Shown here: in pieces, positions 43,356 through 52,615 of the stretch | How the letters are laid out: each line of letters begins with the position of its first letter | How positions within the stretch are numbered: the stretch's first letter is position 1 | NCBI RefSeq assembly: GCF_028868675.1 | Contig: NZ_JAGWUA010000006.1 | Span: 1-53,126 of the forward strand | Length of the DNA stretch: 53,126 bases | DNA from: Bradyrhizobium sp. | GTDB lineage: Bacteria; Pseudomonadota; Alphaproteobacteria; Rhizobiales; Xanthobacteraceae | Direction: 5' to 3' | The notes under the pieces: model-generated | The model's database searches: none | The model's input: the letters and a program-made list of their open reading frames with translations, nothing else | Told to the model about the DNA's origin: nothing | Program-made: the position numbers and the translations under genes

Positions 43356-44366
43356 CTAACCGCCCTCCGCCGACGAGGCGGGCTGCGACATCACCGCCTC
43401 CACCTTGTGGCAGGCGGCGAGATGGGTCTCGCCGACCCTGCGTAGCTCAGGCGCAGCTTCGCGGCAATGCTGGTCGGTCAGGGGACAGCGCGATGCATAG
43501 GGGCAGCCGGTCGCGGCGGCCGATTGCGAGGCGATCGGCTGGGCTCCCCGGCGGCGGCGCACCCCGCCCGGCCGGGCGCGCGGCACCGCCTCCAGCAGCG
43601 CGCGCGTATAGGGATGGGCGCAGCGCTCGAACAGATCCTCGGGCCGCCCCTGCTCGACGATCTGCCCGAGGTACATCACCGCGACCTCGTCGCAGAGATA
43701 ATCCACCACCGCGAGATCGTGGCTGATCAGGATGTAGCTCAGGCCGAACTGCTCCTGCAGGTCCTGCATCAGGTTCAAGACCTGCGCCTGCACGGAGACG
43801 TCGAGCGCGGACACCGGCTCGTCGGCCACGATCAGCCTGGGCTGGGTGATGAGCGCGCGGGCGATCGCGACGCGCTGGCGCTGGCCGCCGGAGAATTCGT
43901 GCGGATACTTGTCCATGTCGGTGTCGCGCAAGCCGACCTGCCGCAGCACGGCGGCGACACGCGTGCGCAGCGTGGCGCGGTCGATATGCTCGAGCGCGGT
44001 GAGCGGCTCGGCGACGATGCGCGCGATGGTCTGGCGCGGATCGAGCGAGCCGTAGGGGTCCTGGAACACCATCTGGAAATCGCGCCGGGCGCGGCGCAAC
44101 TCGGCCGCGTCGATCCGGTTGAGATCGCGACCGAGAAGCGACACCGACCCCGACGTCGGCCGCTCCAGCGCCATCACGAGGCGCGCAAAAGTCGATTTGC
44201 CCGAGCCGGATTCGCCGACCACGCCGAGGCTCTTGCCCGCCTCGATCCGGACGCTGACGCCGTTGAGCGCGCGCACCTCGCCCGCGGAGCGGAACAGGCT
44301 CTCGCGCGGCAGCCGATAGCGCTGCGCGAGATCGGTCACCTCCAGAATCGGCTGCTCGGGTGTCAT
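43356..44366 (-). CDS. Peptide ABC transporter ATP-binding protein (DppF-like)
   Basis: A 336-residue ATPase with Walker A GESGSGKS, signature [15 protein letters not shown], Walker B RLIVADEPVSALD and the H-loop SHDLAVVDYL. The C-terminal oligopeptide-transporter extension with cysteines (TGCPYASRCPLTDQHCREA) is the iron-sulfur-type motif of DppD/DppF/OppD/OppF proteins. Its start overlaps the stop of the dppD-like gene by 4 bp (ATGA). It energises the DppBC channel at the inner membrane. Confidence 0.94.
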   Translation of the reverse strand: MTPEQPILEVTDLAQRYRLPRESLFRSAGEVRALNGVSVRIEAGKSLGVVGESGSGKSTFARLVMALERPTSGSVSLLGRDLNRIDAAELRRARRDFQMVFQDPYGSLDPRQTIARIVAEPLTALEHIDRATLRTRVAAVLRQVGLRDTDMDKYPHEFSGGQRQRVAIARALITQPRLIVADEPVSALDVSVQAQVLNLMQDLQEQFGLSYILISHDLAVVDYLCDEVAVMYLGQIVEQGRPEDLFERCAHPYTRALLEAVPRARPGGVRRRRGAQPIASQSAAATGCPYASRCPLTDQHCREAAPELRRVGETHLAACHKVEAVMSQPASSAEGG

Positions 44367-45358
44367 GCCGGAACGCTTCCTTCCGCCATCGAGACATCGG
44401 TGCGGATGCAGCGAACCCCGTGCCCGGAACCGACCTCGACCAGCGGGGGAAGCGCAGCGCGGCAACGCTCCTCGACCAGTGGGCAGCGGTCGGCAAAGAC
44501 GCAGCCATGAGGCAGATCCGCCAACTCCGGCACGGTGCCGGCGATCGTCTTCAGCCGCGTGCCCTTGCGCGCGCCGAGCCGCGGCCGGGCGCGGAACAGG
44601 CCCTGGGTGTAGGGATGGCCCATGCGCCGGAACACCTCATCGCTGGGCCCGCTCTCCACCACCGTGCCGCCATACATCACCATCATGCGCCGGACGTTCT
44701 CGGCGATGACGCCGAGATCGTGCGAGATCAGGATCATCGACATGCCGCGCTCCGCGACGAGATCGGCGATGAGGTCGAGGATCTGGCCCTGAATGGTGAC
44801 GTCGAGCGCGGTGGTCGGCTCGTCGGCGATCAGGAGGTCCGGCTCGCAGGCGAGCGCCATGGCGATGGTGATGCGCTGGCGCTGGCCGCCGGAGAACTGG
44901 TGCGGATAGGCGTCGACCCGCCGCGCCGCGTCGGGAAGCCCGACGCGGTCGAGCAACGCGATGGCCTCGCGCCGCGCCTCTCCCGCCGAGCGGTCCTTGT
45001 GCCGCCGCAGCGGCTCGGCGACCTGGTGTCCGATGGTGTGCATCGGATTGAGCGCGGTCATCGGCTCCTGGAAGATCATGCTGATGCGATTGCCGCGCAG
45101 CCTGCAATAGTCGGCATCGGGCAGGGTGACGAGTTCGCGGCCGTCGAGCCGGACGCTGCCGCTGACGACGGCGCTGTCCGGCAAGAGGCCCATCAGGGCG
45201 AGCGCGGTGACCGACTTGCCGCAGCCGGATTCGCCGACCAGCCCCAACGTCTCGCCGCGCTTCAACGCAAAGCTGACGCCGCGCACGGCCTGCGCGGGGC
45301 CGCGGCTGGTGTTGAGTCGGACGCCGAGGTTTTCGACCTCGATCAGGGGCGCGCTCAT
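44363..45358 (-). CDS. Peptide ABC transporter ATP-binding protein (DppD-like)
   Basis: A 331-residue ATPase with Walker A GESGCGKS, signature [15 protein letters not shown], Walker [14 protein letters not shown] and H-loop [10 protein letters not shown]. The C-terminal cysteine segment ([16 protein letters not shown]) fits the oligopeptide/dipeptide subfamily. The start at 45358 has GGAG 7 nt upstream and lies 2 bp after the dppC stop. The frame extends further upstream only as an overlap with dppC. Confidence 0.94.
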   Translation of the reverse strand: MSAPLIEVENLGVRLNTSRGPAQAVRGVSFALKRGETLGLVGESGCGKSVTALALMGLLPDSAVVSGSVRLDGRELVTLPDADYCRLRGNRISMIFQEPMTALNPMHTIGHQVAEPLRRHKDRSAGEARREAIALLDRVGLPDAARRVDAYPHQFSGGQRQRITIAMALACEPDLLIADEPTTALDVTIQGQILDLIADLVAERGMSMILISHDLGVIAENVRRMMVMYGGTVVESGPSDEVFRRMGHPYTQGLFRARPRLGARKGTRLKTIAGTVPELADLPHGCVFADRCPLVEERCRAALPPLVEVGSGHGVRCIRTDVSMAEGSVPA

Positions 45359-45360
45359 GC

Positions 45361-46257
45361 TCACCGCTCCCGCGCCAATCGGGGATCGAGCAGGTCGCGC
45401 AATCCGTCGCCGAGCAGGTTGAGGCCGAGCACGGCGATTGCGATCGCCACGCCCGGATAGACCGCGAGCATCGGCGACTGGAACAGCAGCGTCTGCGCGT
45501 CGTTCAGCATGCGGCCCCAGGAGGGCTGCGGCGGCTGGGTTCCGAGCCCGAGATAGGACAGCGCCGCCTCCGCCAGGATCGCGAGCGCGAACTGGATCGT
45601 CGCCTGCACGATCAGGACCGACAGGACGTTCGGCAACACGTGCTCGATGGTGATGCGGAAGCCGCCCTTCCCCGCCGCTCGCGCGGCCAGTACGAACTCC
45701 CGCGCCCAGATCGCGTTCGCCGAGCCGCGCGTGACGCGGACGAAGATCGGGATCTGGAAGATGCCGATGGCGGTGATCGAGGTCACCATGCCCGGGCCGA
45801 CGACGGCGGCGAGCATGATCGCGGACAGCACGGCGGGAAAGGCGAAGGTGAAATCCGTCAGCCGCATGATGATCTCTTCGGTCCAGCCTCTTCGCGCAGC
45901 CGCGATCAGCCCGAGGCAGACGCCGAAGGTCAGCCCGATGCCGACCGCGATGATACCGACCAGGATGGTCGAGCGCGCGCCGACCAGGAGCAGCGAGACG
46001 ATGTCGCGGCCGAAGGCGTCGGTGCCGAGCCAGTGCGACGTCGACGGTGGCTTCAGTTTGGCGGCGATGTCGATCTCGTAGGCCGACCAGGGAGTCCAGA
46101 CCAGCGACAGCAGCGCCGAACCGATCACCAAAAGCACGAGCGCGCCGCCGAGCACGAAACTGCGATGGCGCAACGCGCGCGGCCAGAAGCTGGTCGCGGG
46201 CCGCGACGGCGGCGCGATCGCCGGTCCCCCGACGGCTGCGGTCAAGGGATCGCTCAC
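45361..46257 (-). CDS. Peptide ABC transporter permease (DppC-like), GTG start
   Basis: A 298-residue permease with six membrane segments and the EAA loop EFVLAARAAGKGGFRITIEHVLPN. The N-terminal OppC_N-like part contains HWLGTDAFGRDIVS, the usual DppC wording. The GTG at 46257 overlaps the dppB stop by 4 bp (GTGA). DppC pairs with DppB to form the channel. Confidence 0.93.
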   Translation of the reverse strand: MSDPLTAAVGGPAIAPPSRPATSFWPRALRHRSFVLGGALVLLVIGSALLSLVWTPWSAYEIDIAAKLKPPSTSHWLGTDAFGRDIVSLLLVGARSTILVGIIAVGIGLTFGVCLGLIAAARRGWTEEIIMRLTDFTFAFPAVLSAIMLAAVVGPGMVTSITAIGIFQIPIFVRVTRGSANAIWAREFVLAARAAGKGGFRITIEHVLPNVLSVLIVQATIQFALAILAEAALSYLGLGTQPPQPSWGRMLNDAQTLLFQSPMLAVYPGVAIAIAVLGLNLLGDGLRDLLDPRLARER

Positions 46258-47204
46258 AGGTCGTGGACCTTGATGCGGGGATCGATGAAGGCATAGAGCA
46301 CGTCGACCGCGAAGTTGACGACCACCACCATGGCCGCGAGCAGCATCACGCAGTTGCGGACCACGATCAGGTCGCGGTTGGCGATCGACTGGAAGATCAG
46401 CCGGCCGAGGCCCGGCAGATAGAACACGTTCTCGATCACGATGGTGCCGGCGAGCAGGTTGGCGAATTGCAGGCCCATCACCGTCATGACAGGGATCATC
46501 GCGTTGCGCAGCACGTGGCTCCAGAGCACCTCGCGCTTGCCGAGCCCCTTGGCGCGCGCGGTGCGGACAAAATCCTCGCGCAGCACCTCCAGCACCGCCG
46601 AGCGGGTGACGCGGGCTAGGATCGCGGCCTGCACCACCGCGAGTGAGATCGCCGGCAGCAGCAGCGACCTGACGCCCGCCCAGATGCCGTCGTCCCAGCC
46701 GGCGAAGCCGCCCGCCGACAGCCATTGCAGCTTCACCGAGAACAGCAGGATCAGGAGAATGGCGAACCAGAAGTTCGGCAGCGCAATGCCGATTTGAGTC
46801 AGCGACATCACGCCGACGTCGCCGAGCCGGTTGTGATTGGCGGCGGTGTAGATGCCGGCGGCGAGCGCCAGCACCACCGTGATGAGCATCGACATGATCG
46901 CGAGCGGAATGGTCAGCACCAGCCGCTCCGCGATGAGGCCGGCGACCGGCGTGCCGTAGACATAGGAGCTGCCGAGATCGCCGACCGCCATGCCCTTGAG
47001 CCACAGCATGTAGCGATAGGTCAGCGGCTGGTCGAGCCCGAGCTTGACGGTGAGTGCGCGCACGGCGTCCGGCGAGGCGTCGGCGCCCATCAGCATCTGC
47101 GCCGCGTTGCCGGGCAAGGCATCGAGCACGAGGAAAATGATCAGGGACGCGCCGACCAGCGTCGCCGCCAGGGTCAAAAGCCTCCGCAGGAGGAACACGC
47201 TCAT
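46254..47204 (-). CDS. Peptide ABC transporter permease (DppB-like)
   Basis: A 316-residue permease with six membrane segments. It begins MSVFLLRRLLTLAATLVGAS, the standard DppB N-terminus, and has the EAA loop DFVRTARAKGLGKREVLWSHVLRN and the family end VVVVNFAVDVLYAFIDPRIK. The start at 47204 lies 112 bp after the amidase gene on the same strand. It is first in the dppB-C-D-F-binding protein order. Confidence 0.94.
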   Translation of the reverse strand: MSVFLLRRLLTLAATLVGASLIIFLVLDALPGNAAQMLMGADASPDAVRALTVKLGLDQPLTYRYMLWLKGMAVGDLGSSYVYGTPVAGLIAERLVLTIPLAIMSMLITVVLALAAGIYTAANHNRLGDVGVMSLTQIGIALPNFWFAILLILLFSVKLQWLSAGGFAGWDDGIWAGVRSLLLPAISLAVVQAAILARVTRSAVLEVLREDFVRTARAKGLGKREVLWSHVLRNAMIPVMTVMGLQFANLLAGTIVIENVFYLPGLGRLIFQSIANRDLIVVRNCVMLLAAMVVVVNFAVDVLYAFIDPRIKVHDL

Positions 47205-47316
47205 GCCGTGCGCTCTGGCTCGGATTCGGCCTCGTATTGATCGTTGGACCGACCTCGCGGCACGATCAACACGTCCCGCGTCCCGACGCAAGCCCCCTGC
47301 CGCACGCCTCCGCTCC

Positions 47317-48738
47317 TCATGCCGGCCGACGGGACAACAGATCGCAGGACGACTCGAACAGCGCGCTCACCCGCAACAGCTCCGCATCGGCACGGAAGCG
47401 GCCGACGAGTTGCAGCCCGATCGGCAATCCGTCGCGGCCGAAGCCGCAGGGCAGGCTGATGGCGGGATGGCCGGTCATGTTGAACGGCATGGTCCAGGGA
47501 AACCAGTGCGGCCGGACGCTGTCGTAGTTCCGGCCGTCGATCTCGATGCTGCCGAAGAGGTCCTGGTCGATCGGCAGCGCGGTCCGCGTCAGGGTCGGCA
47601 TGGCCAGGAGGTTGCCGCGCGCGAGCAGCGCCTGCACGCGGCGGAACAGCGCCGTGCGGTCGAACATCGCCTGCTGGTAGTCGACGCCCGTCACCCTGGT
47701 CGCGAGCGCGATCTGCCTGACGAAGGTCTCGCTCAGCTCGTCCCTATGCTCCGCGACCAGCTTCTCGAAGCGCGTGCGCCAGACGGTGTGGTTGATGGCG
47801 CGCCAGATCGGCTCGACGTCAAGACCCTCGCCGGAAAATTCCTCCAGCTCAGCGCCAAGGCCCGCCAGCCGGTCGAGGCTCGCCCTGAAGGCGCCGGCCA
47901 CGTCGGCGGAGACCGGCCGTCCCGGCGGCGACAGGCAGTAGAGGATGGTCTGCCCGCGCAGATCGCCGCGCGGCGCGGCGGCTTCGACGAAATCCGGTAC
48001 GGGAACGCCGATCGACCAGGGGTCGGAGGCATCCTCGCCGGCGAGCGCCTGCATCATCAGCGCGGTATCGGCAACGTTGCGCGTCGTCGGCGTCACATAG
48101 GTCTGGTTGCCGAAGGCGTCCTGCACCTGGCTGTGCGGGATGACGCCGTTGCTCTGCTTCAACCCGACGACGCCGTTGCAGGCGGCGGGGATTCGCGTCG
48201 AACCGCCGCCGTCGGTCGCGATCGCCAGAGGCGCGATGCCGCTTGCCACCGCCACCGCCGCCCCGCCGCTGGAGCCGCCGGAGGACCGCGTCGCGTCCCA
48301 GGCGTTGCGGGTGCGGCCGAACAGCGGCGAGTCGGTTAGGCACTTGCTGCCGAATTCGGGCGTGGTGGTCTTGCCGATCAGGATCGCGCCCTGCGCGCGC
48401 AGGCGGGCGACCGCCACGGCGTCCTGGTCCGGCACATTGTCCTTGTAGGGAACCGCGCCGAAGGTCGTCTTGATGCCTTTCGTGTTGACGATGTCCTTGA
48501 CGGTGACGGGAATGCCGTGCAGCAGGCCGAGCGGCTCGCCGGCCATCATTTTCCGCTCGGCGGATTGCGCCGCGGCCATGGCCTCGTCGCCGCACAGCGT
48601 GATGAAGCAGTTCAATTTCGGCTGCAGCGCCTCGGCCCGCGCGAGCACGGCGCGCGTCACCTCGACCGGCGACACCTCCTTGCGGACGATGCGGCCACGC
48701 AGTTCAACGGCCGTGAGAAGACAGGGATCGTCGCTCAT
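47317..48738 (-). CDS. Amidase signature-family enzyme
   Basis: A 473-residue amidase. The catalytic Ser-cisSer-Lys triad is visible: lysine in IPVTVKDIVN, cis-serine in GGSSGGAA, and nucleophile serine in DGGGSTRIPA. The family hydrolyses amides to acids and ammonia, and the specificity is broad. The start at 48738 (MSDDPCLLTAVELRGRI) matches the family's usual beginning; an in-frame ATG at 48801 is possible. Position between an FAH-family gene and a peptide transporter suggests it acts on an imported amide or peptide derivative. Confidence 0.88.
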   Translation of the reverse strand: MSDDPCLLTAVELRGRIVRKEVSPVEVTRAVLARAEALQPKLNCFITLCGDEAMAAAQSAERKMMAGEPLGLLHGIPVTVKDIVNTKGIKTTFGAVPYKDNVPDQDAVAVARLRAQGAILIGKTTTPEFGSKCLTDSPLFGRTRNAWDATRSSGGSSGGAAVAVASGIAPLAIATDGGGSTRIPAACNGVVGLKQSNGVIPHSQVQDAFGNQTYVTPTTRNVADTALMMQALAGEDASDPWSIGVPVPDFVEAAAPRGDLRGQTILYCLSPPGRPVSADVAGAFRASLDRLAGLGAELEEFSGEGLDVEPIWRAINHTVWRTRFEKLVAEHRDELSETFVRQIALATRVTGVDYQQAMFDRTALFRRVQALLARGNLLAMPTLTRTALPIDQDLFGSIEIDGRNYDSVRPHWFPWTMPFNMTGHPAISLPCGFGRDGLPIGLQLVGRFRADAELLRVSALFESSCDLLSRRPA

Positions 48739-48850
48739 TTCGGGAACCGGCTCGCCATCGACGCTACGCGCAGCCTGCCAGCGCGCCGACGGCCTGTCCA
48801 TTTCCGCAGACGCATGGCCGCAGTCGCCGCCGGCATCGTTTGCGACCCCG

Positions 48851-50023
48851 TCACAGCAGTTTTCGCTGTGCCAGGTTTTTCATCAGCGCGCCGATGCCGA
48901 AGGTCCAGGGTTCGCATTCATCGCTGGAACGCACGCGGTTGACCAGCCGGCCGAGCTGCGGCGCCGAGATCGTGACGACGTCGTCGCGCTTGTGGGTAAA
49001 GCCCTGTCCCTTCGTATCGCGGTCCTCGACCGGCGCGAACATGGTGCCGAGGAACAGCACGAAGCCGTCGGGATATTGGTGCACGGGCCCGATGGTCTGC
49101 TCGACCAGATCGGTCGGGTCGCGGCTGATCCGGCCGATCGAGGAATGGCCGTTGAGGACGAAACCGTCCGGCCCCTTCACGTTGAGGCTGATCTCCATCC
49201 TGCGCGCGTGCTCGAGCGTGAAGCCGTCGTCGAACAGGCGCAGCAGCGGGCCGATGGCGCAGGAGGCGTTGTTGTCCTTGGCCTTCGAAAGAAGCAGCGC
49301 CGAGCGCCCTTCGAAGTCGCGCAGGTTGACGTCGTTGCCGAGCGCGGCCCCGACGATCCGGCCGCGACTGGAGACGAACAGCACGAGCTCCGGCTCCGGA
49401 TTGTTCCAGGTCGATTTCGGATGCAGGCCGGCATCCATGCCGGTGCCGACCGAGGACAGCACCGGCGCCTTGGTGAAGACCTCGGCGTCGGGGCCGATAC
49501 CGACCTCGAGATACTGGCTCCAGGCCTGCTGCTCGATCAGCACCTGCTTCAGCCGCATCGCCTCCGCCGAGCCGGGCTTCAGCCGCGACAGATCGTCGCC
49601 GACGAGGCGCGTGACCTCCTTCCGGATCGTTTCCGCGGAAGCCGGATTGCCGCGCGCGCGCTCCTCGATCACGCGTTCCAGCATGGAGACGGCAAAGGTC
49701 ACGCCGGCGGCCTTCAACGCCTGCAGGTCGACGGGTGCGAGCAGCCAGGGCCTTTGCCGGTCGCGGCGATCGGGCGGCGTGTTGGCCGCGATTGCCTCGA
49801 GATCGCCGATCCGCTCGCCCTTGGTCGCGCGCAAGGCCTGCGCCGGATTCTCCTCCTCGCAGAGCGCGCTGACGGTCGGGAAACGGCCGCTGACGTCGAA
49901 CACGCCGTCACCGCGCACCGCGACCACGGCGGGGCCCTGCACCTGCGGCAGCCAGACCCGCCCCGCCAGCGTGCCCGCCGTTCCGTCCGCGGGCAGAACC
50001 TCCCTCGCCGTCAGTGTCGTCAT
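48851..50023 (-). CDS. Fumarylacetoacetate hydrolase (FAH)-family protein
   Basis: A 390-residue two-part protein of the FAH superfamily. The metal site and core are seen in YLEVGIGPDAEVFTKAP, WNNPEPELVLFVSSRGRIVG and LGNDVNLRDFEGRSA. Family members cleave C-C bonds or dehydrate 2-keto-3-deoxy sugar acids. The length and the WNNPEPE wording recall the XylX-type 2-keto-3-deoxypentonate dehydratases, but I cannot settle this. GGAGAG 7 nt upstream supports the ATG at 50023. It lies 98 bp after livF and 112 bp before the amidase, all on one strand. Confidence 0.82.
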   Translation of the reverse strand: MTTLTAREVLPADGTAGTLAGRVWLPQVQGPAVVAVRGDGVFDVSGRFPTVSALCEEENPAQALRATKGERIGDLEAIAANTPPDRRDRQRPWLLAPVDLQALKAAGVTFAVSMLERVIEERARGNPASAETIRKEVTRLVGDDLSRLKPGSAEAMRLKQVLIEQQAWSQYLEVGIGPDAEVFTKAPVLSSVGTGMDAGLHPKSTWNNPEPELVLFVSSRGRIVGAALGNDVNLRDFEGRSALLLSKAKDNNASCAIGPLLRLFDDGFTLEHARRMEISLNVKGPDGFVLNGHSSIGRISRDPTDLVEQTIGPVHQYPDGFVLFLGTMFAPVEDRDTKGQGFTHKRDDVVTISAPQLGRLVNRVRSSDECEPWTFGIGALMKNLAQRKLL

Positions 50024-50121
50024 GGCCGTCTCTCCATTTCATTGCGCCGGTCGGTGTCGACCCTAGCACATGGCTTTGATGGGTGAAGCCGGGGCCGATC
50101 GCAAGCGGCAACAGCGGCGAA

Positions 50122-50838
50122 CTACAGCGCCAGGTAACGGCGGCGGATCGCCTCGTTGGCCTTCAGCTCGTCGATTCCGGCGGCGTACACGATCTGGCCC
50201 TTGTCGATCACGGTGGCGTGGCTCGCCAGGCCCAGGCAAAAGTGCATGTTCTGCTCGGCGATCAGCACGGTCGATCCGATGCTGCGCAGCTGCCGCAAGA
50301 GTTCCCCGATCCGCTGCACGATGATCGGCGCGAGCCCTTCGCTCGGCTCGTCCAGCAGCAATAGCGCGGGATTGCCCATCAGCGTTCGCGCGATCGCCAG
50401 CATCTGCTGCTCGCCGCCGGAGAGGCGCCCCGCGATACGCTGGCGCAGCGGCTCGAGCAGCGGAAAGACGTCGTAGATGCGCCTGATCGACCATTCGTCC
50501 TGGCCGTCGGGTCCCTTCTTTTGCCCGATCACCAGATTGTCCTCCACCGTGTGCTCGGGGAAGATCTGCCGGTCCTCGGGCACGAAGCCGAGACCCGCGC
50601 GCGCGATCGCATGCGGCTTCCAGCCGGAGATGACAGCGCCGCGCAGGCTGACGGTGCCGCGCTTCGGCGGCGCCAGCCCCATGATCGCCTTCAGCGTGGT
50701 CGACTTGCCGGCGCCATTGCGGCCCAAGAGCGCCATGGTCTCGCCCTGCCGCACCGACAGCGCGACGCCAAACAGGATCTGGCTCGTGCCGTAGTAGACG
50801 TCGAGGTCGGCGACCTCGATGATCGGCTGCGTGCTCAT
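50122..50838 (-). CDS. livF: Branched-chain amino acid-type ABC transporter ATPase LivF
   Basis: A 238-residue ATPase with Walker A GRNGAGKS, signature RLSGGEQQMLAIARTL, Walker B LLLLDEPSEGLAP and the LivF wording IFPEHTVEDNLVIG. It starts within the livG stop (ATGA overlap). LivF and LivG form the ATPase pair that drives the LivHM channel. The substrate may be branched-chain amino acids, but also urea, amides or other polar compounds in this family. Confidence 0.94.
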   Translation of the reverse strand: MSTQPIIEVADLDVYYGTSQILFGVALSVRQGETMALLGRNGAGKSTTLKAIMGLAPPKRGTVSLRGAVISGWKPHAIARAGLGFVPEDRQIFPEHTVEDNLVIGQKKGPDGQDEWSIRRIYDVFPLLEPLRQRIAGRLSGGEQQMLAIARTLMGNPALLLLDEPSEGLAPIIVQRIGELLRQLRSIGSTVLIAEQNMHFCLGLASHATVIDKGQIVYAAGIDELKANEAIRRRYLAL

Positions 50839-51587
50839 GCCGCCCCCGCATGCTCGGTGCCGAGATAGGCATCGATCACGGCGGAGTTGTTGCGTATCTC
50901 CTCCGGCGTGCCGGTTGCGAGAATGCGGCCGTAGCACAGCACGACGATCTTGGGCGCGATCTTGAACACGATGTCCATGTCGTGCTCGATGAAGACGACG
51001 GTGATCTTCTGCGTTTCCCAAAGCTCGCGCACCTTGTCGATCATGCGCCAGCGCTCCTCCGGGCCCATGCCGGCGGTGGGCTCGTCGAGCAGCAGCACTT
51101 TTGGCTCGAGCACCAGCGCGAGCGCGATGTCGAGCAGCTTCTGGTCGCCATGCGACAGCGTCGCCGCCGTGCGGTCGCGCTTGGCGGACAGGCCGAGCAG
51201 CTCCATCACATGCTCGGCATGGCCGCGGGTCTCGGCCAGCGGAAAGCGCCGGTGCAGGACAGACGCCTTGCGCTGGTCGGCGGCGACCGCCGCCAGCATG
51301 GTCTCCTGCACCGTCAGCGAGGGAAAGATGCTCGCGACCTGGAAGGCGCGGCCGATGCCGTGGCGCACGATCTCCGGCGGCGAGCGGCCGGCAAGATCGA
51401 CGCCGTCGAGCAGCACCGCGCCCGCATCCGGGGTCAGCGCGCCGGTGATCAGGTTGAAGAAGGTGCTCTTGCCCGCTCCGTTGGGGCCGATCACCGCCGT
51501 GAGCGAGCCGTCGGAGAACGCCAGCGACACGTCATTGGTCGCCTTCACCCCGCCGAAGGATTTCTGGAGGTTGCGGATCTCGAGCAT
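50835..51587 (-). CDS. livG: Branched-chain amino acid-type ABC transporter ATPase LivG
   Basis: A 250-residue ATPase with Walker A GPNGAGKS, Walker B KVLLLDEPTAGM and H-loop EHDMDIVFKIA. The signature is TLSHGDQKLLDIALAL, where LSHGD replaces the usual LSGGQ or LSYGQ, a variant seen in some LivG subgroups linked to non-amino-acid substrates. It lies 2 bp after livM and overlaps livF by 4 bp. Confidence 0.93.
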   Translation of the reverse strand: MLEIRNLQKSFGGVKATNDVSLAFSDGSLTAVIGPNGAGKSTFFNLITGALTPDAGAVLLDGVDLAGRSPPEIVRHGIGRAFQVASIFPSLTVQETMLAAVAADQRKASVLHRRFPLAETRGHAEHVMELLGLSAKRDRTAATLSHGDQKLLDIALALVLEPKVLLLDEPTAGMGPEERWRMIDKVRELWETQKITVVFIEHDMDIVFKIAPKIVVLCYGRILATGTPEEIRNNSAVIDAYLGTEHAGAA

Positions 51588-51589
51588 GG

Positions 51590-52615
51590 CTAGTCCCGCC
51601 CCTCGCCCGCGTCACGCCGGTGCGCGACCCATTCGACGGCGAAGTCCAGCAGTCCCTTGCGCAGGCCCAGCGCGAAGAACAGGATCACGACGCCGAGCAC
51701 GATGCCGTGGTACTCGGTGAACCGCGTCACGGTGTCGTTGAGCAGCAGCAGCAGCACGGTGCCGACCATCGGCCCCAGGAAGGTCGAGACGCCACCGAGC
51801 ATGTTGATGAAGATGGCCTCGCCCGAGATCGTCCAGTAGGCGAACTCGGGGTATGCGCCGGACACGAACAACGCCATCACCATGCCGCCCATCGACGCGA
51901 ACAGCGCCGCCAATACGAAGATCGTGAGCTTGGCGCGCCAGACGTCGATGCCGAGGAAGCTCGCGCGCCCCGCATTGTCGCGGATCATGCGCAGCGTATA
52001 GCCGAACGGCGACTGCGCGATCTGGCGCATCGCGAGCAGGCCGAGGACCAGCAGCGCGCAGGCCGCGACGTAGAGATGGATGTGGTTGGACAGGTCGATG
52101 CCGAGGAAGGCGGGGCGCGGAATGCCGCCGCGCAGGCCCTGGTCGCCGCCGGTGAACGACGCCCAGGACAGGATGGTCGAGTGGATCAGCATCTGGAAGG
52201 CGAGCGTGACGAAGGCGAAATAGATATCCTTCAGCCGCACGCAGATCGCGCCGATGACCGTTGCGATCACCGCGGTGATGGCCAGCGTCGTCACGAAGGC
52301 GACCGGAATGGGCACGGCGAGCCGCTGCATGATCAGCCCGAAACCGTAGGCGCCGAGGCCGAAGAACATGCCGTGGCCGAACGAGGTCAAGCCGGTATAG
52401 CCGACCAGCAGGTTGAGCGAGGTCGCAAACAGGCCGTAGGCCGAGCAGCGGATGACGAAATCGAGCAGCGCCTTGCTGCCGGTGAACAGCGGCAGGCTCG
52501 CCAGCACGACGAAGGCGAGCAGTGCGACCAGAACGTCGAGATAGCGCGCACCCCATGCCCGCGCCGCGCCCGTGGGCGCCAGTGCTCCGGCGCGTCCGGC
52601 CTGAAGCTCGGTCAT
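51590..52615 (-). CDS. livM: Branched-chain amino acid-type ABC transporter permease LivM
   Basis: A 341-residue permease with about ten membrane segments. The LivM landmarks are YGLFATSLNLLVGYTGLTSFGHGMFFGLGAYG and the EAA-like loop SPFGYTLRMIRDNAGRASFLGIDVWRAK. The start at 52615 overlaps the livH stop by 4 bp (ATGA). The N-terminal 25 residues are a non-conserved alanine-rich extension. Confidence 0.94.
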   Translation of the reverse strand: MTELQAGRAGALAPTGAARAWGARYLDVLVALLAFVVLASLPLFTGSKALLDFVIRCSAYGLFATSLNLLVGYTGLTSFGHGMFFGLGAYGFGLIMQRLAVPIPVAFVTTLAITAVIATVIGAICVRLKDIYFAFVTLAFQMLIHSTILSWASFTGGDQGLRGGIPRPAFLGIDLSNHIHLYVAACALLVLGLLAMRQIAQSPFGYTLRMIRDNAGRASFLGIDVWRAKLTIFVLAALFASMGGMVMALFVSGAYPEFAYWTISGEAIFINMLGGVSTFLGPMVGTVLLLLLNDTVTRFTEYHGIVLGVVILFFALGLRKGLLDFAVEWVAHRRDAGEGRD